Assembly (NCBI GenBank): GCA_030428565.1
Contig: JAUIDR010000016.1
Span: 1-61,711 of the forward strand
Direction: 5' to 3'
Source: Alphaproteobacteria bacterium
Lineage (GTDB): Bacteria; Pseudomonadota; Alphaproteobacteria; UBA7985; JAUIBT01
DNA: 61,711 nucleotides
A program made the translations under genes and the position numbers. Shown one piece after another: positions 16,812-25,037 of this stretch (within the stretch, counting starts at the first letter, position 1; every line of letters begins with the position of its first letter). The notes under the pieces were generated by a model. The model was not told the origin of the DNA, made no database searches, and saw only the letters and a program-made list of their open reading frames with translations.

Positions 16812-17252
16812 ATGTCTGACCCTAAGTTTGACGATTTCAAACGGCGCCTGGACGCCGCGCAAGACGCGCAGCACCCCAAGGCAAAACCGCGGCCCAACAC
16901 AGCCAGCGGTATGGGCGCAGGTATGCGGATCGCCATCGACTTCGTCGTCGCTGTGGTGGTGGGTTTCGGGCTCGGTCTCTGGCTCGATCGGCTCCTTGGA
17001 ACCAAGCCGTGGTTGATGCTCGTCTTGTTCTTTCTTGGCATCGCCGCTGCGTTTCGCAACGCTGTGCGCACTGCCAACCGTTTGGACGCGGAGGCCAAAG
17101 CGCGCCGCGAGGCTGGCGCTGGAGAGCAGGCGCAGGACGCAATGAATTCAACTGGGCCGGAGACACGCTCCGCTCAGAAACAAGAACACCCAGGCTTGGC
17201 TTGGTCGGATGACGACGAGGACGAGCCTTGGATACACGACACGAAAGATTAG
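16812..17252 (+). CDS. atpI: ATP synthase operon protein AtpI
   Basis: 146 residues with two membrane helices (about 36-58 and 64-84) separated by a short loop (WLDRLLGTKPWL), the AtpI/AtpZ pattern. AtpI assists assembly of the c-ring and may handle Mg or Ca. The C-terminal ~60 residues form a charged, low-complexity tail ending in acidic residues, longer than usual. First gene of the F0 operon; atpB starts ten bases after its stop. Confidence 0.88.
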   Translation: MSDPKFDDFKRRLDAAQDAQHPKAKPRPNTASGMGAGMRIAIDFVVAVVVGFGLGLWLDRLLGTKPWLMLVLFFLGIAAAFRNAVRTANRLDAEAKARREAGAGEQAQDAMNSTGPETRSAQKQEHPGLAWSDDDEDEPWIHDTKD

Positions 17253-17262
17253 GAGCGCGTTG

Positions 17263-18018
17263 ATGGCCGATCCCATGCACCAGTTCCAGGTATCAAAAGT
17301 CTTTGATACCGCGAAACCAACAGAATTTGGTCCTTTCGACCTGAGCTTCACCAACTCGGCTTTGGCCATGGTTGTTGTCGTGGTGTTGGCCACTCTGGTC
17401 ATGGGCATGGCCGCGCTGCGGGGCTCTGTTGTGCCGGGCCGCATGCAAGCGGTCGGCGAAATGCTCTATGACATGGTCGCCAATATGGTTCGTGAGAACG
17501 TGGGCAAAGAAGGTCGGGCCTTCTTCCCCTTCTTCATGGCGCTGTTTTTGTTCATCTTGTTTGCCAACGTCTTGGGCATGTTCCCGGTCTTCTTTACCGT
17601 GACCAGCCACGTTGCGCTTAACTTCTTCATCGCAATTGTGATCTTCATCGCCGTGACCGTAATCGGTCTGGTGCGCCACGGAGCACACTTCTTCAGCCTG
17701 TTCCTGCCGCACGGCACGCCTTGGTACATGGCACCGATCATTATTCCGATCGAAGTAATCTCGTATCTGTCACGCCCCATGAGCCTTTCTGTACGTTTGT
17801 TCGCAAACATGCTGGTGGGTCACGTATTGCTGAAGGTCATCGCGGGCTTCGTCATCGCGTTGGTCGCGGGCCCCTTGGCTCTGCAAGCTTTGGGTGTTGT
17901 GACATTTGCAGCTCTGCTGCCCATCGTGGCACTGGAGTTCTTGGTGGCAGGCCTTCAGGCCTACATCTTCACGATTTTGGCGACTGTATATCTGCACGAC
18001 GCCATTCACTTGCACTAA
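17263..18018 (+). CDS. atpB: ATP synthase F0 subunit a
   Basis: 251 residues, the membrane subunit that forms the proton half-channels against the c-ring. The essential arginine sits in LSVRLFANMLVGH near residue 180. The C-terminal helices (LEFLVAGLQAYIFTILATVY) are well conserved. ATG 17263 is chosen because AGGAGCG lies just upstream, within the end of atpI; the frame is open upstream only as an overlap with atpI. Length is normal. Confidence 0.96.
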   Translation: MADPMHQFQVSKVFDTAKPTEFGPFDLSFTNSALAMVVVVVLATLVMGMAALRGSVVPGRMQAVGEMLYDMVANMVRENVGKEGRAFFPFFMALFLFILFANVLGMFPVFFTVTSHVALNFFIAIVIFIAVTVIGLVRHGAHFFSLFLPHGTPWYMAPIIIPIEVISYLSRPMSLSVRLFANMLVGHVLLKVIAGFVIALVAGPLALQALGVVTFAALLPIVALEFLVAGLQAYIFTILATVYLHDAIHLH

Positions 18019-18081
18019 GGGTCGGTCGGCTCTTCATTTGCACTTTTCTCACCTTCAAAACCCCTTCTTATGGAGATGACA

Positions 18082-18318
18082 ATGGACGGTTCTATTGCCG
18101 AAATGGGTAAGTACATCGGTGCTGGTCTGGCCGCTGCAGGCATGATCGGCGCAGGTATCGGTGTTGGTAACATCTGGGCTTCTTACTTCAACGCACTGTC
18201 TCGCAACCCTGCGTCTAAGGACGACATCGGCGCGAGCGTATTCATCGGCTTTGCGGTAACAGAGGCGATTGCTCTGTTCGCGCTGCTGGTTGCCCTGATC
18301 CTGTTGTTCGCAGTTTAA
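18082..18318 (+). CDS. atpE: ATP synthase F0 subunit c
   Basis: A 78-residue hairpin of two helices joined by the polar loop SRNPASKDD, with a glycine-rich first helix (GAGLAAAGMIGAGIGVG) and the proton-binding carboxylate in VTEAIALFALLVA. It forms the rotating c-ring. Three in-frame ATGs lie within 13 bases; the last, 18082, is preferred because GGAG (18072-18075) is six bases ahead, while for the first it would lie inside the gene. A 465-base gap follows before atpF', unusually long for this operon. Confidence 0.95.
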   Translation: MDGSIAEMGKYIGAGLAAAGMIGAGIGVGNIWASYFNALSRNPASKDDIGASVFIGFAVTEAIALFALLVALILLFAV

Positions 18319-18783
18319 TCTGCAAGCAACCGGTTCGACTTGTTGCGATGGGTCAGGGTTGAGCCTGGCTGCGAGACCGTTCGAAATGCTGTAAGGCATT
18401 GGGTCTTGGCAGGCGCGCTCAGCCCCCCACGCAATAGGTGGCCCCTATCGGGTCGTTTCTTCGGTGCCATTCCTTCGATGCCACCCTCGATACCGTCGCA
18501 CCATTAGCCAAACCCCGCAAAGAGTGGGTTGTTTCGCTTTTGAATTATCGCATCGCCACCATCAGCGTTGCGGTTTCAAAAGCCAAGCAAGCCGCGGGCT
18601 CTACCCTAGCGGCCTTGGTTGCAACGACGCTTGAGTGTTGAGCGATGATCCTCGTTTCTCAATGCGCCCTTTAAACAGGCCCAAACATGGCTGTGCAAGG
18701 CAACTCGAGCTGTCAGACCAACCCGACCTAGGCTCTGCCTAGACCGCCAACGCCGACGAGAGCTCTGTACGAAGGAGACAAAC
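18319..18783. other. Long gap inside the F0 operon
   Basis: These 465 bases separate atpE from atpF'. No frame in it looks coding by composition; a 67-codon frame at 18438-18641 lacks a ribosome-binding site and family features. No terminator-like hairpin with a T run is seen. It may hold a secondary promoter or an mRNA processing site. Confidence 0.5.
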
Positions 18784-19263
18784 ATGCCTCAGTTTCAACA
18801 GGTCGATACCTTCATCGGCCAAATCTTTTGGTTCATTCTGACCTTCGGTGCGCTCTACGTACTCTTGACCACCTACATTTTGCCCCGCATGGCAGCGACC
18901 TTCGAAGCGCGCACCAACAAGATCGACGGTGATCTGGCAGCGGCTGAAAAGATGCGTCAGGAAGCCGAAGAAGTGCGCGCCGACTACGAAGCCCAGTTGG
19001 CGCAAGCCAAAGCCGAGGCCCACGAACAAGCGCGCCAGGTGGCCGACGAAGTGGCGGCAGAAGCCGCGGCCCGTTCGAAAGAACTGAACGATCAACTGGC
19101 AGAGCAAGCGGCCAAGGCAGAAGCCAACATCCGCGCCGCGCGCGAACAGGCGCTGGCTGAATTGCCCGCGATCGCCGAAGAGACCACCGCCGCCATGGTG
19201 GACAAGCTGATTGGATCAGTTGATCGCAGCGCGATTTCCGGCGCCCTGTCGAACAACGCCTAA
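18784..19263 (+). CDS. atpF2: ATP synthase F0 subunit b'
   Basis: 159 residues: one N-terminal membrane helix (about 10-32) after a short polar start (MPQFQQVDTFIGQIFWFILT), then a long Ala/Glu/Lys-rich coiled coil typical of the peripheral stalk. Photosynthetic bacteria and alphaproteobacteria carry b' as well as b; gene order b' then b is usual. A strong GAAGGAGA lies upstream. It pairs with the b subunit encoded next. Confidence 0.94.
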   Translation: MPQFQQVDTFIGQIFWFILTFGALYVLLTTYILPRMAATFEARTNKIDGDLAAAEKMRQEAEEVRADYEAQLAQAKAEAHEQARQVADEVAAEAAARSKELNDQLAEQAAKAEANIRAAREQALAELPAIAEETTAAMVDKLIGSVDRSAISGALSNNA

Positions 19264-19281
19264 GATCAAGGATAGAGCAGA

Positions 19282-19983
19282 ATGAAGATTGCAATGACAT
19301 CTTTTTCGAAGCTGGTCATGGGCGCCGCGACCATGGCCCTAACCAATTACGCGCTTGCTGGCAGCGCTGCTGCAGATGAAACCGCTGAGGCGGGCCATGG
19401 CGAGGCAGCAGAAGCCACTGCCGATACAGCTCACGGCGCAGCCGCAGACACGGGCCATGGCGCTGCAGACGCTGCGCACGGTGCCGGCGGCCACGGTGAA
19501 GAAGGCTGGTTTGTAGCCGAAAACATCGTACTTGTTGCCGTTCTTCTGTTTGTCTTCTTTGTCATGTACAAAGCGGGAGGCAGCATCCTGGCTATGCTGG
19601 ACGAGCGCGGCAACAAAGTGCGCGCGCAACTGGCCGAAGCCCAAAAACTGCGCGAAGAAGCGCAAGCGATCTTGGCCGAAATGAAAGCCAAGCAAGAAGC
19701 CGCCAAGGAAGATTCCGTCAAAATCGTCGCTCAAGCCAAAAGCGATGCGCAAAACGCCCGCAACAAGGCCATGGCTGACCTGGAGGCGTCGATCGCCAAC
19801 CGCCAAGAAGCCGCGGCACAAAAGATTCGGCAAGCCGAGCTGTCAGCCATCGACGAAGTTAAACAAAGTGCGATCACGCTGGCCGGTCAAGCAGCCGCCA
19901 AAGTTCTGGCGAACCATATGGCCGCGGGCAATGCCTCAAGCTATATGGATGGCGCATTGAAGGAAGTCCAGTCGCGCCTCTAA
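19282..19983 (+). CDS. atpF: ATP synthase F0 subunit b with signal-like N-terminus and His-rich stretch
   Basis: 233 residues, against about 160-180 for most b subunits. The C-terminal two thirds are normal: a membrane helix (IVLVAVLLFVFFVMYKAGG, about 77-97) followed by the stalk coiled coil. Ahead lies a signal-peptide-like segment (about 1-32, with a possible AAA/DET cleavage) and then about 40 residues of Ala, Gly, His, Glu and Asp in which Gly-His-Gly and Ala-His-Gly recur. Signal-like N-termini are known for b in some alphaproteobacteria; the His-rich linker is unusual. AAGGA precedes the ATG. Last gene of the operon; a terminator follows. Confidence 0.92.
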   Translation: MKIAMTSFSKLVMGAATMALTNYALAGSAAADETAEAGHGEAAEATADTAHGAAADTGHGAADAAHGAGGHGEEGWFVAENIVLVAVLLFVFFVMYKAGGSILAMLDERGNKVRAQLAEAQKLREEAQAILAEMKAKQEAAKEDSVKIVAQAKSDAQNARNKAMADLEASIANRQEAAAQKIRQAELSAIDEVKQSAITLAGQAAAKVLANHMAAGNASSYMDGALKEVQSRL

Positions 19984-20040
19984 GTTTTATTGGATCGTCT
20001 ATACAACCTCGCAGGCGATCAAAAGGCACAAATCAAGCAA

Positions 20041-20066
20041 AGCCCTGCCCTGCGCAGGGCTTTTTT
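20041..20066 (+). terminator. Intrinsic terminator of the F0 operon
   Basis: Perfect 8-bp stem AGCCCTGC / GCAGGGCT with a 5-base loop, followed by T, 58 bases after the atpF stop. Confidence 0.92.
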
Positions 20067-20156
20067 GTATTCTAGCTTGGCCAAATCTCGTCTAGCATGG
20101 CTGCGTTTGAGCCATGGCGACCAAAACCGGCACGCTCAACGTTAACCTCATTTGCC

Positions 20157-20216
20157 CAGAACAGGTTGGACCAGAGCAGGTTGGCCCAGGTCTGGTTTTC
20201 CTAGGTCAGGTTTTCC
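20157..20216. repeat. Four degenerate 15-bp tandem repeats
   Basis: Units at 20157, 20172, 20187 and 20202 follow the pattern CAGNNCAGGTTNNCC. They lie in a 360-base stretch (20067-20426) between the F0 terminator and the next gene. No real gene is visible there. A frame at 20114-20380 reads through the repeats but turns into low-complexity sequence. Confidence 0.7.
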
Positions 20217-20375
20217 CGGGGCTGGTGATAGCGAGCGGTCGCGTAGCACCGCCTTGGCCACGACTGAACCATTGCTGCCAATCGGCAGGCAGGACCAGCG
20301 CGGCCAGAGCGGCCAGTGCCAGGGCGCTCCATCGAGCGTTTCGCTGTGGTGTGTATCCGTGTTCGCCGGTTCGGG

Positions 20376-20413
20376 CCTAACCCAGCCTGCCTAACCCAGC
20401 CTGCCTAACCCAG
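20376..20413. repeat. 14-bp tandem repeat, 2.7 copies
   Basis: CCTAACCCAGCCTG at 20376 and 20390, and its first ten bases again at 20404, directly before the esterase/phytase-like gene. Confidence 0.8.
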
Positions 20414-20426
20414 AAAGAGAGCGCAC

Positions 20427-21695
20427 TTGCCCCTATCCTTGCGCCCATCACAAGCCAACCATGTCGCGCGGCCCGACCGCGCGAAGGGCGGCGCTGTGGC
20501 AGGAAGCGATCACAAGCCTGGGGACAATCTCAAGACTGGGGACAATCTCAAGACTGGGGACAATCTCAAGACTGGGGACAATCGCAAGGCCGGGAACAAT
20601 CACAAGTGCCCAGCGCTTTGGAAGACCACGCGCAGAATATCCCTGTTCGCAGCCTTGCTCGCGGCTCTAGCCGGGGCGCTGTTTTGGGGCCTCAGCGCGA
20701 GCCAAGCCAGTCGGCCGCCTCAGCTACCGGGCCAGCTAGAGCTGCGCGGCTCGCCCGTGGCTTTCATGCCGCGCCTGCCCGGTCCCGCGCGTATCGGCGC
20801 TCTGACCTATCTAAGCGGTCTGCTGCTCAGTTCCAGCAATCCCCATTTTGGCGGCTTGTCGGGACTATTGGCGCAACAAGACGGCTCAGAGCTGACCCTG
20901 GTTACTGATCGCGGCTACCTGCTGACCATCCCCGCACGTTTCGACGCCCGGGGCGTGCTTGCGGGCGTCAAGCCGGGCAAGATCGGACGCCTTCCGCTTG
21001 AGCGTGGCCTCAATCCGCGCCGGCTCGCCAACAAGGACGCCGAATCGCTTGCCTTGACCCAAGACGGCCGCTTGACCATCGCCTTTGAGCGCAACGACCG
21101 TATCCGCCAGTATAACAGCGATATGAGCGCCCGAACGCTGCCCAAGCCCGTCGCGCTGCAACGTAGTCGTTGGAATGGTATCGAGGCTCTGACCGAGCTG
21201 CCCGATGGCCGCCTGTTCGCGCTATCTGAAGGCATCAAGCGCCAAGGCGGGCTGCGCGGTTGGATCTACCACAACGGCCACTGGTCTACGCTGGTCTATC
21301 GCTCAAAACCGGAGTTCTCGCCAACCGGCGCGAGCCTATCGCCCGACGGGCAAACCGTGTTCATCGTCGAGCGGCGTTTTATCTCCTATTTCCAAGGCTT
21401 TGAAGCCCGCGTCGTGCAAGTACCGGTCTCTGCGCTCAAGGCAAACGCTGTTTTACATCCGCGCCTGATTGCCGAATTCCCGGCGGGCTCGATCGCCCAG
21501 GCCAATTTAGAAGGCATCGCCGCGCGTCCCTTGGCTGATGGGCGCGTCGGGCTCTTGCTGGTCTCGGACAATAACTTCGTCCCCTACCTGCAAGCCAACT
21601 TGCTGCTGCACTTTGCCTACGACCCAGAAAACCTGCCGCTCGATCCCCTAGCGCCGCCAAAACCGGTTGCCAAGCCCGCGCGCCTAGCGCTATAG
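20427..21695 (+). CDS. Esterase-like activity of phytase family protein, membrane-anchored
   Basis: The product has the pattern of the 'esterase-like activity of phytase' beta-propeller family: Gly-Gly-Leu-Ser-Gly-Leu early, Lys-Asp-Ala-Glu-Ser-Leu-Ala in the middle, then Trp-Asn-Gly-Ile-Glu-Ala-Leu-x-x-Leu-Pro-Asp-Gly and Ser-Asp-Asn-Asn-Phe. The substrate is unknown. Before this domain lie about 60 cytoplasmic residues and one membrane helix (about 72-92). The N-terminal segment contains a Lys-Thr-Gly-Asp-Asn-Leu hexapeptide repeated about five times, encoded by 18-bp units at 20512-20601. The start is uncertain: TTG 20427 has a weak AAAGAGAG ahead; no ATG precedes the helix. The repeat tract could expand or contract. 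Confidence 0.75.
   Translation: MPLSLRPSQANHVARPDRAKGGAVAGSDHKPGDNLKTGDNLKTGDNLKTGDNRKAGNNHKCPALWKTTRRISLFAALLAALAGALFWGLSASQASRPPQLPGQLELRGSPVAFMPRLPGPARIGALTYLSGLLLSSSNPHFGGLSGLLAQQDGSELTLVTDRGYLLTIPARFDARGVLAGVKPGKIGRLPLERGLNPRRLANKDAESLALTQDGRLTIAFERNDRIRQYNSDMSARTLPKPVALQRSRWNGIEALTELPDGRLFALSEGIKRQGGLRGWIYHNGHWSTLVYRSKPEFSPTGASLSPDGQTVFIVERRFISYFQGFEARVVQVPVSALKANAVLHPRLIAEFPAGSIAQANLEGIAARPLADGRVGLLLVSDNNFVPYLQANLLLHFAYDPENLPLDPLAPPKPVAKPARLAL
20512..20601. repeat. Five 18-bp in-frame tandem repeats
   Basis: Units at 20512, 20530, 20548, 20566 and 20584; the middle three are identical (TCAAGACTGGGGACAATC) and the outer two diverged. They encode the hexapeptide repeat of the esterase/phytase-like protein. 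Confidence 0.92.
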
Positions 21696-21794
21696 CAAGC
21701 GCCTGATTGCAATCCTGCTATCGAGCGGGCTTCGGCTCCCTGAAGTCCCGCATCCAGCCGCCTATCTCGCGGCCTGACCTTTCTGGAGACTTCG

Positions 21795-22394
21795 ATGCGT
21801 CCTATTCTAATCATCCTGGCCTTGGCCATGGGCTTTGTCGTTTTGGCTTCTAACCTTTTGGTGAACCACAACATCGACATTCAAGCCGACTACATTTGGT
21901 TCGGCACCCCCGGTTCCGTCAATTTTGCCAACTGGCTCACCTTCGGCACCTTCAGCTTTCCTTTTGCCTTCCTGATTACCGACGTGACCAACCGCTTGTT
22001 CGGTCTGTCGTCAGCGCGAATCGTGGTGCTGGTCGGCTTTGCGGTCGGTGTCGTCATGTCGGTACTCGTCGGCGATGTGCGTATCGGCGTTGCGTCGGGC
22101 GCGGCTTTCTTGGTCGGCCAGATGCTGGACGTGGTGATCTTCGACCGCCTACGCGCCGGTCCGATCTGGCAAGCGCCGGTCATCTCTTCGTTGGTGGCCT
22201 CACTGGTTGATACCGTGCTGTTCTATGGCCTGGCCTTCGCCCCCTTGGGCGTCTTTGGCCTGGTGGGCGCCGAGTTCCCCTGGGTCCAAGTCGCCATGGG
22301 CGATTTCGGCGTCAAGATCGCCATGGCCTATGTGCTGCTGCCGATCTACTTGGTGCTGGTAACTCTGTTGTCCAACCTGCGCAACCAGGACTAG
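21795..22394 (+). CDS. yhhQ: Queuosine precursor transporter (VUT/YhhQ family)
   Basis: 199 residues with about six membrane helices. The VUT-family pattern is seen in FPFAFLITDVTNRLFG and in the later Val-Gly-Gln-x-Leu-Asp-Val and Ser-Ser-Leu-Val-Ala-Ser-Leu-Val-Asp-Thr segments. YhhQ imports preQ0/preQ1, the bases used for queuosine. Here it is followed at once by queA and tgt, which strongly supports that role and suggests salvage. GGAGA precedes the ATG. No preQ1 riboswitch is recognised upstream. Confidence 0.9.
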   Translation: MRPILIILALAMGFVVLASNLLVNHNIDIQADYIWFGTPGSVNFANWLTFGTFSFPFAFLITDVTNRLFGLSSARIVVLVGFAVGVVMSVLVGDVRIGVASGAAFLVGQMLDVVIFDRLRAGPIWQAPVISSLVASLVDTVLFYGLAFAPLGVFGLVGAEFPWVQVAMGDFGVKIAMAYVLLPIYLVLVTLLSNLRNQD

Positions 22395-22400
22395 CCCATC

Positions 22401-23441
22401 ATGAAGGTCGATGCCTTCGACTTCCAACTGCCACCCGAGCGCATTGCGCAAGTCCCGGTCGAACCGCGCGACAGCGCACGGCTGTTATCGTGCCTGGGGG
22501 GCAGCTTGGCAGATCGCAGCGTGCTGGACCTTCCCGGGCTATTGCGTGCGGGTGATCTGCTGGTGGTCAACAATACGCGGGTGCTGCCGGCCCGCTTGAC
22601 CGCCATGCGGGGACAAGCCCGCATATCCCTGACGCTGCACCAAGACCTTTCCTTGCTGGCAAGCGAGCAGGGCGGGGCCCCCGACCGCTGGCGCGCCTTC
22701 GCCAAGCCCGCCAAGAAATGCCGCCCCGGCGATGTACTGGTCATTGGCCCGCGCCTCAGCGCTACGGTGCTGGAGCGTAACGAGGGCGAGGTCACGCTCG
22801 GCTTTCAACACGACTTCGACCATCTGACCCAAGCGTTTGAGCTCTATGGTGCGATGCCGCTGCCACCCTATATCAAGCGGGACGGCAAGGATGCGGCAGA
22901 CGATCAGCGCTACCAGACCCTGTTCGCTGACCGGCCTGGGGCGGTCGCGGCACCCACCGCGGGCCTGCACTTTACCCCGCGCCTGATGGCGGCCCTTGAC
23001 CAGCGCGGCGTCCAGCGCTGCGACGTGACCTTGCACGTTGGCGCAGGCACCTTCTTGCCGGTCAAGGTCGACGAGGTCGCTGACCACCGCATGCACTCCG
23101 AATGGTGCGAGGTCAGCGAGGCGAGCGCGGAGGCCATCGCGCGGACTCGACAAGCAGGCGGGCGCGTCGTGGCGGTCGGTACTACCAGCCTGCGCACGCT
23201 TGAAGCTAGCAACGGTCAGCCCGGTTGGATGGATACCGATATCTTCATCACGCCCGGCTATGACTTCAAGCAGGTGGATTTGCTTGTGACCAATTTCCAC
23301 CTGCCCAAATCGACGCTGTTCATGCTGGTCTCGGCCTTCACTTCGTTGGACTTCATGCAGCGCGCCTACGCCCATGCCATCGCGCAGGAGTACCGCTTTT
23401 TCTCCTATGGCGATGCCTGTCTTTTGGAACGATTTTCATGA
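22401..23441 (+). CDS. queA: tRNA preQ1-34 S-adenosylmethionine ribosyltransferase-isomerase
   Basis: 346 residues with QueA blocks: [12 protein letters not shown] at the start, [14 protein letters not shown] near residue 55, PLPPYIKR in the middle, and PTAGLHFT ... [12 protein letters not shown] and [17 protein letters not shown] in the C-terminal half. It transfers and rearranges the ribosyl unit of SAM onto preQ1 in the tRNA wobble position, giving epoxyqueuosine. It starts six bases after the transporter gene and overlaps tgt by four bases (ATGA), so the three form one operon. Confidence 0.97.
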   Translation: MKVDAFDFQLPPERIAQVPVEPRDSARLLSCLGGSLADRSVLDLPGLLRAGDLLVVNNTRVLPARLTAMRGQARISLTLHQDLSLLASEQGGAPDRWRAFAKPAKKCRPGDVLVIGPRLSATVLERNEGEVTLGFQHDFDHLTQAFELYGAMPLPPYIKRDGKDAADDQRYQTLFADRPGAVAAPTAGLHFTPRLMAALDQRGVQRCDVTLHVGAGTFLPVKVDEVADHRMHSEWCEVSEASAEAIARTRQAGGRVVAVGTTSLRTLEASNGQPGWMDTDIFITPGYDFKQVDLLVTNFHLPKSTLFMLVSAFTSLDFMQRAYAHAIAQEYRFFSYGDACLLERFS

Positions 23442-24562
23442 GCCTTTCTTTTCAGCTTCTCGGCCAAGACGGCAAGGCCCGGCGGGGCCGCGTTGATACC
23501 GCCCACGGCAGCATCGAGACCCCCTGCTTTATGCCCGTCGGCACGGCTGGCACGGTCAAAGCCATGCTGTCCGAGAACGTCGCGGGCACCGGCGCGCAAA
23601 TCATTTTGGGCAACACCTATCACCTGATGCTACGGCCGACGGCTGAACGGGTCGCGCGCCTTGGCGGTTTGCACGAATTTATGAATTGGCCCGGCCCGAT
23701 CCTAACCGACTCTGGCGGCTTTCAAGTCATGTCCCTGGCGGAACTGCGCAAGCTGACCGAAGAGGGCGTGACCTTCCGCAGCCATATTGACGGTTCGCGC
23801 CACACCTTGACGCCCGAACGTTCGATGGAGATCCAGAACCTTTTGGACGCCACCATCACCATGGCCTTTGACGAATGCACCCCCTACCCTTGCAGCAAAG
23901 AGCAAGCGGCTAGCTCTATGGAGCTGTCGATGCGCTGGGCCGGGCGTTCGCGCGCAGCCTTTGAGCAGCGTCCGGGCTACGGGCTATTCGGTATTCAGCA
24001 AGGCTCGGTGCATGCCGACCTTCGCCAGCAGAGCGCCGAAGCGCTGACAGAAATCGGCTTTGAAGGCTATGCCATCGGCGGCCTGGCCGTCGGTGAGGGC
24101 CAAGACATGATGTTCCAAACGCTCGATTTTTGCGTCGACATGCTGCCCACCGATAAGCCCCACTACCTCATGGGCGTTGGCAAGCCCGACGACCTCGTTG
24201 GCGCCGTGGCGCGCGGCGTGGATATGTTTGACTGCGTTTTGCCCACCCGCTGCGGGCGCACCGGTCAGGCCTTTACCCGGCGCGGCGCGGTCAATATCAA
24301 GAACGCACGGCACAAAGACGATCCGCGCCCGCTTGACGAGGCTTGCCGCTGCCCGGCCTGCAGCCAGTATTCACGTGCCTATCTGCACCACTTGATCCGC
24401 GCCGATGAAATCTTGGGCCTCATGCTCATGACCTGGCACAATTTGCAGTACTATCAAGACCTGATGGCCGACATGCGCCGCGCGATTGAGACCGAGACCT
24501 TTGGCGCCTTTTACGAGGCCTTCCATCAGGTCTATACCGGCGGTGACATCGAACCGCTCTAG
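23438..24562 (+). CDS. tgt: tRNA-guanine transglycosylase (bacterial type)
   Basis: 374 residues. It exchanges guanine-34 for preQ1 in tRNAs with GUN anticodons. Visible motifs are [11 protein letters not shown] with the catalytic-side Asp, the FDECTPYP segment, GGLAVGEG, the catalytic Asp region FDCVLPTR, and the zinc site [17 protein letters not shown] with Cys-x-Cys-x-x-Cys and His. Length is normal. Coupled to queA by a 4-base overlap. Confidence 0.97.
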   Translation: MSLSFQLLGQDGKARRGRVDTAHGSIETPCFMPVGTAGTVKAMLSENVAGTGAQIILGNTYHLMLRPTAERVARLGGLHEFMNWPGPILTDSGGFQVMSLAELRKLTEEGVTFRSHIDGSRHTLTPERSMEIQNLLDATITMAFDECTPYPCSKEQAASSMELSMRWAGRSRAAFEQRPGYGLFGIQQGSVHADLRQQSAEALTEIGFEGYAIGGLAVGEGQDMMFQTLDFCVDMLPTDKPHYLMGVGKPDDLVGAVARGVDMFDCVLPTRCGRTGQAFTRRGAVNIKNARHKDDPRPLDEACRCPACSQYSRAYLHHLIRADEILGLMLMTWHNLQYYQDLMADMRRAIETETFGAFYEAFHQVYTGGDIEPL

Positions 24563-24580
24563 CACATCGTGGAAAGCCCT

Positions 24581-24931
24581 ATGACTGATGAACAGACCTT
24601 GCCCCCCTGCCCTGCGTGTGGCTCCATTTACGCCTATGAGGATGGCGCGCTGTTGGTCTGTCCCGAGTGCGCGCACGAGTGGGACCCCAAGGCCGCCGAT
24701 CAAAGCGACGATGACGCCCTGATCATCAAGGACGCCAACGGAGCCCAGCTTCAAGATGGCGATACCGTCACCGTCATCAAAGACCTGAAGGTCAAGGGCT
24801 CGTCGCTTGTGATTAAGGTCGGCACCAAGGCCAAGAACTTGCGCCTGTTGGGCGGCGACCATGACATCGAGGGCAAGGTTGACGGCCACGGCACCATGGG
24901 TCTGAAATCGCAGTTCGTGAAGAAAGTCTAA
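24581..24931 (+). CDS. yjdM: YjdM (PhnA-like) zinc-ribbon protein
   Basis: 116 residues with an N-terminal Cys4 zinc ribbon (CPACGS ... CPECAHEW) and the C-terminal YjdM domain ([47 protein letters not shown]). Long called alkylphosphonate utilisation protein PhnA, but that role is not supported for this family; the function is unclear. ATG 24581 is chosen with GGAAAG just upstream; a GTG 12 bases earlier is less likely. It follows tgt by 18 bases and may be the last gene of the queuosine operon. Confidence 0.9.
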   Translation: MTDEQTLPPCPACGSIYAYEDGALLVCPECAHEWDPKAADQSDDDALIIKDANGAQLQDGDTVTVIKDLKVKGSSLVIKVGTKAKNLRLLGGDHDIEGKVDGHGTMGLKSQFVKKV

Positions 24932-24935
24932 AATA

Positions 24936-24980
24936 AAAGCCCCAGCAGGCGCCAATCGCTGGCCGTCTGCCGGGGCTTTG
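24936..24980. terminator. Bidirectional intrinsic terminator between yjdM and grpE
   Basis: AAAGCCCCAGCAG pairs with CTGCCGGGGCTTT (12 of 13). T runs follow on both strands, better on the minus strand. It serves two convergent units. Confidence 0.88.
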
Positions 24981-25037
24981 AGTGCGCTGAATGCAGCATT
25001 ATTTTGCAGGGCTATTCTGCAGCCCCACTTTGCGGCC

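Noticed and set aside
18438-18641. Small gene inside the atpE-atpF' gap
   Set aside because: Composition is not gene-like, there is no ribosome-binding site, and no F0-operon gene is known at this place.
20114-20380. Short protein running through the 15-bp repeats
   Set aside because: The repeats are in frame, but the rest is low-complexity with frequent Arg/Ala/Cys, there is no ribosome-binding site, and another frame is open as well.
21696-21794. preQ1 riboswitch before the queuosine operon
   Set aside because: Only 99 bases are available and I see no preQ1 aptamer pattern.
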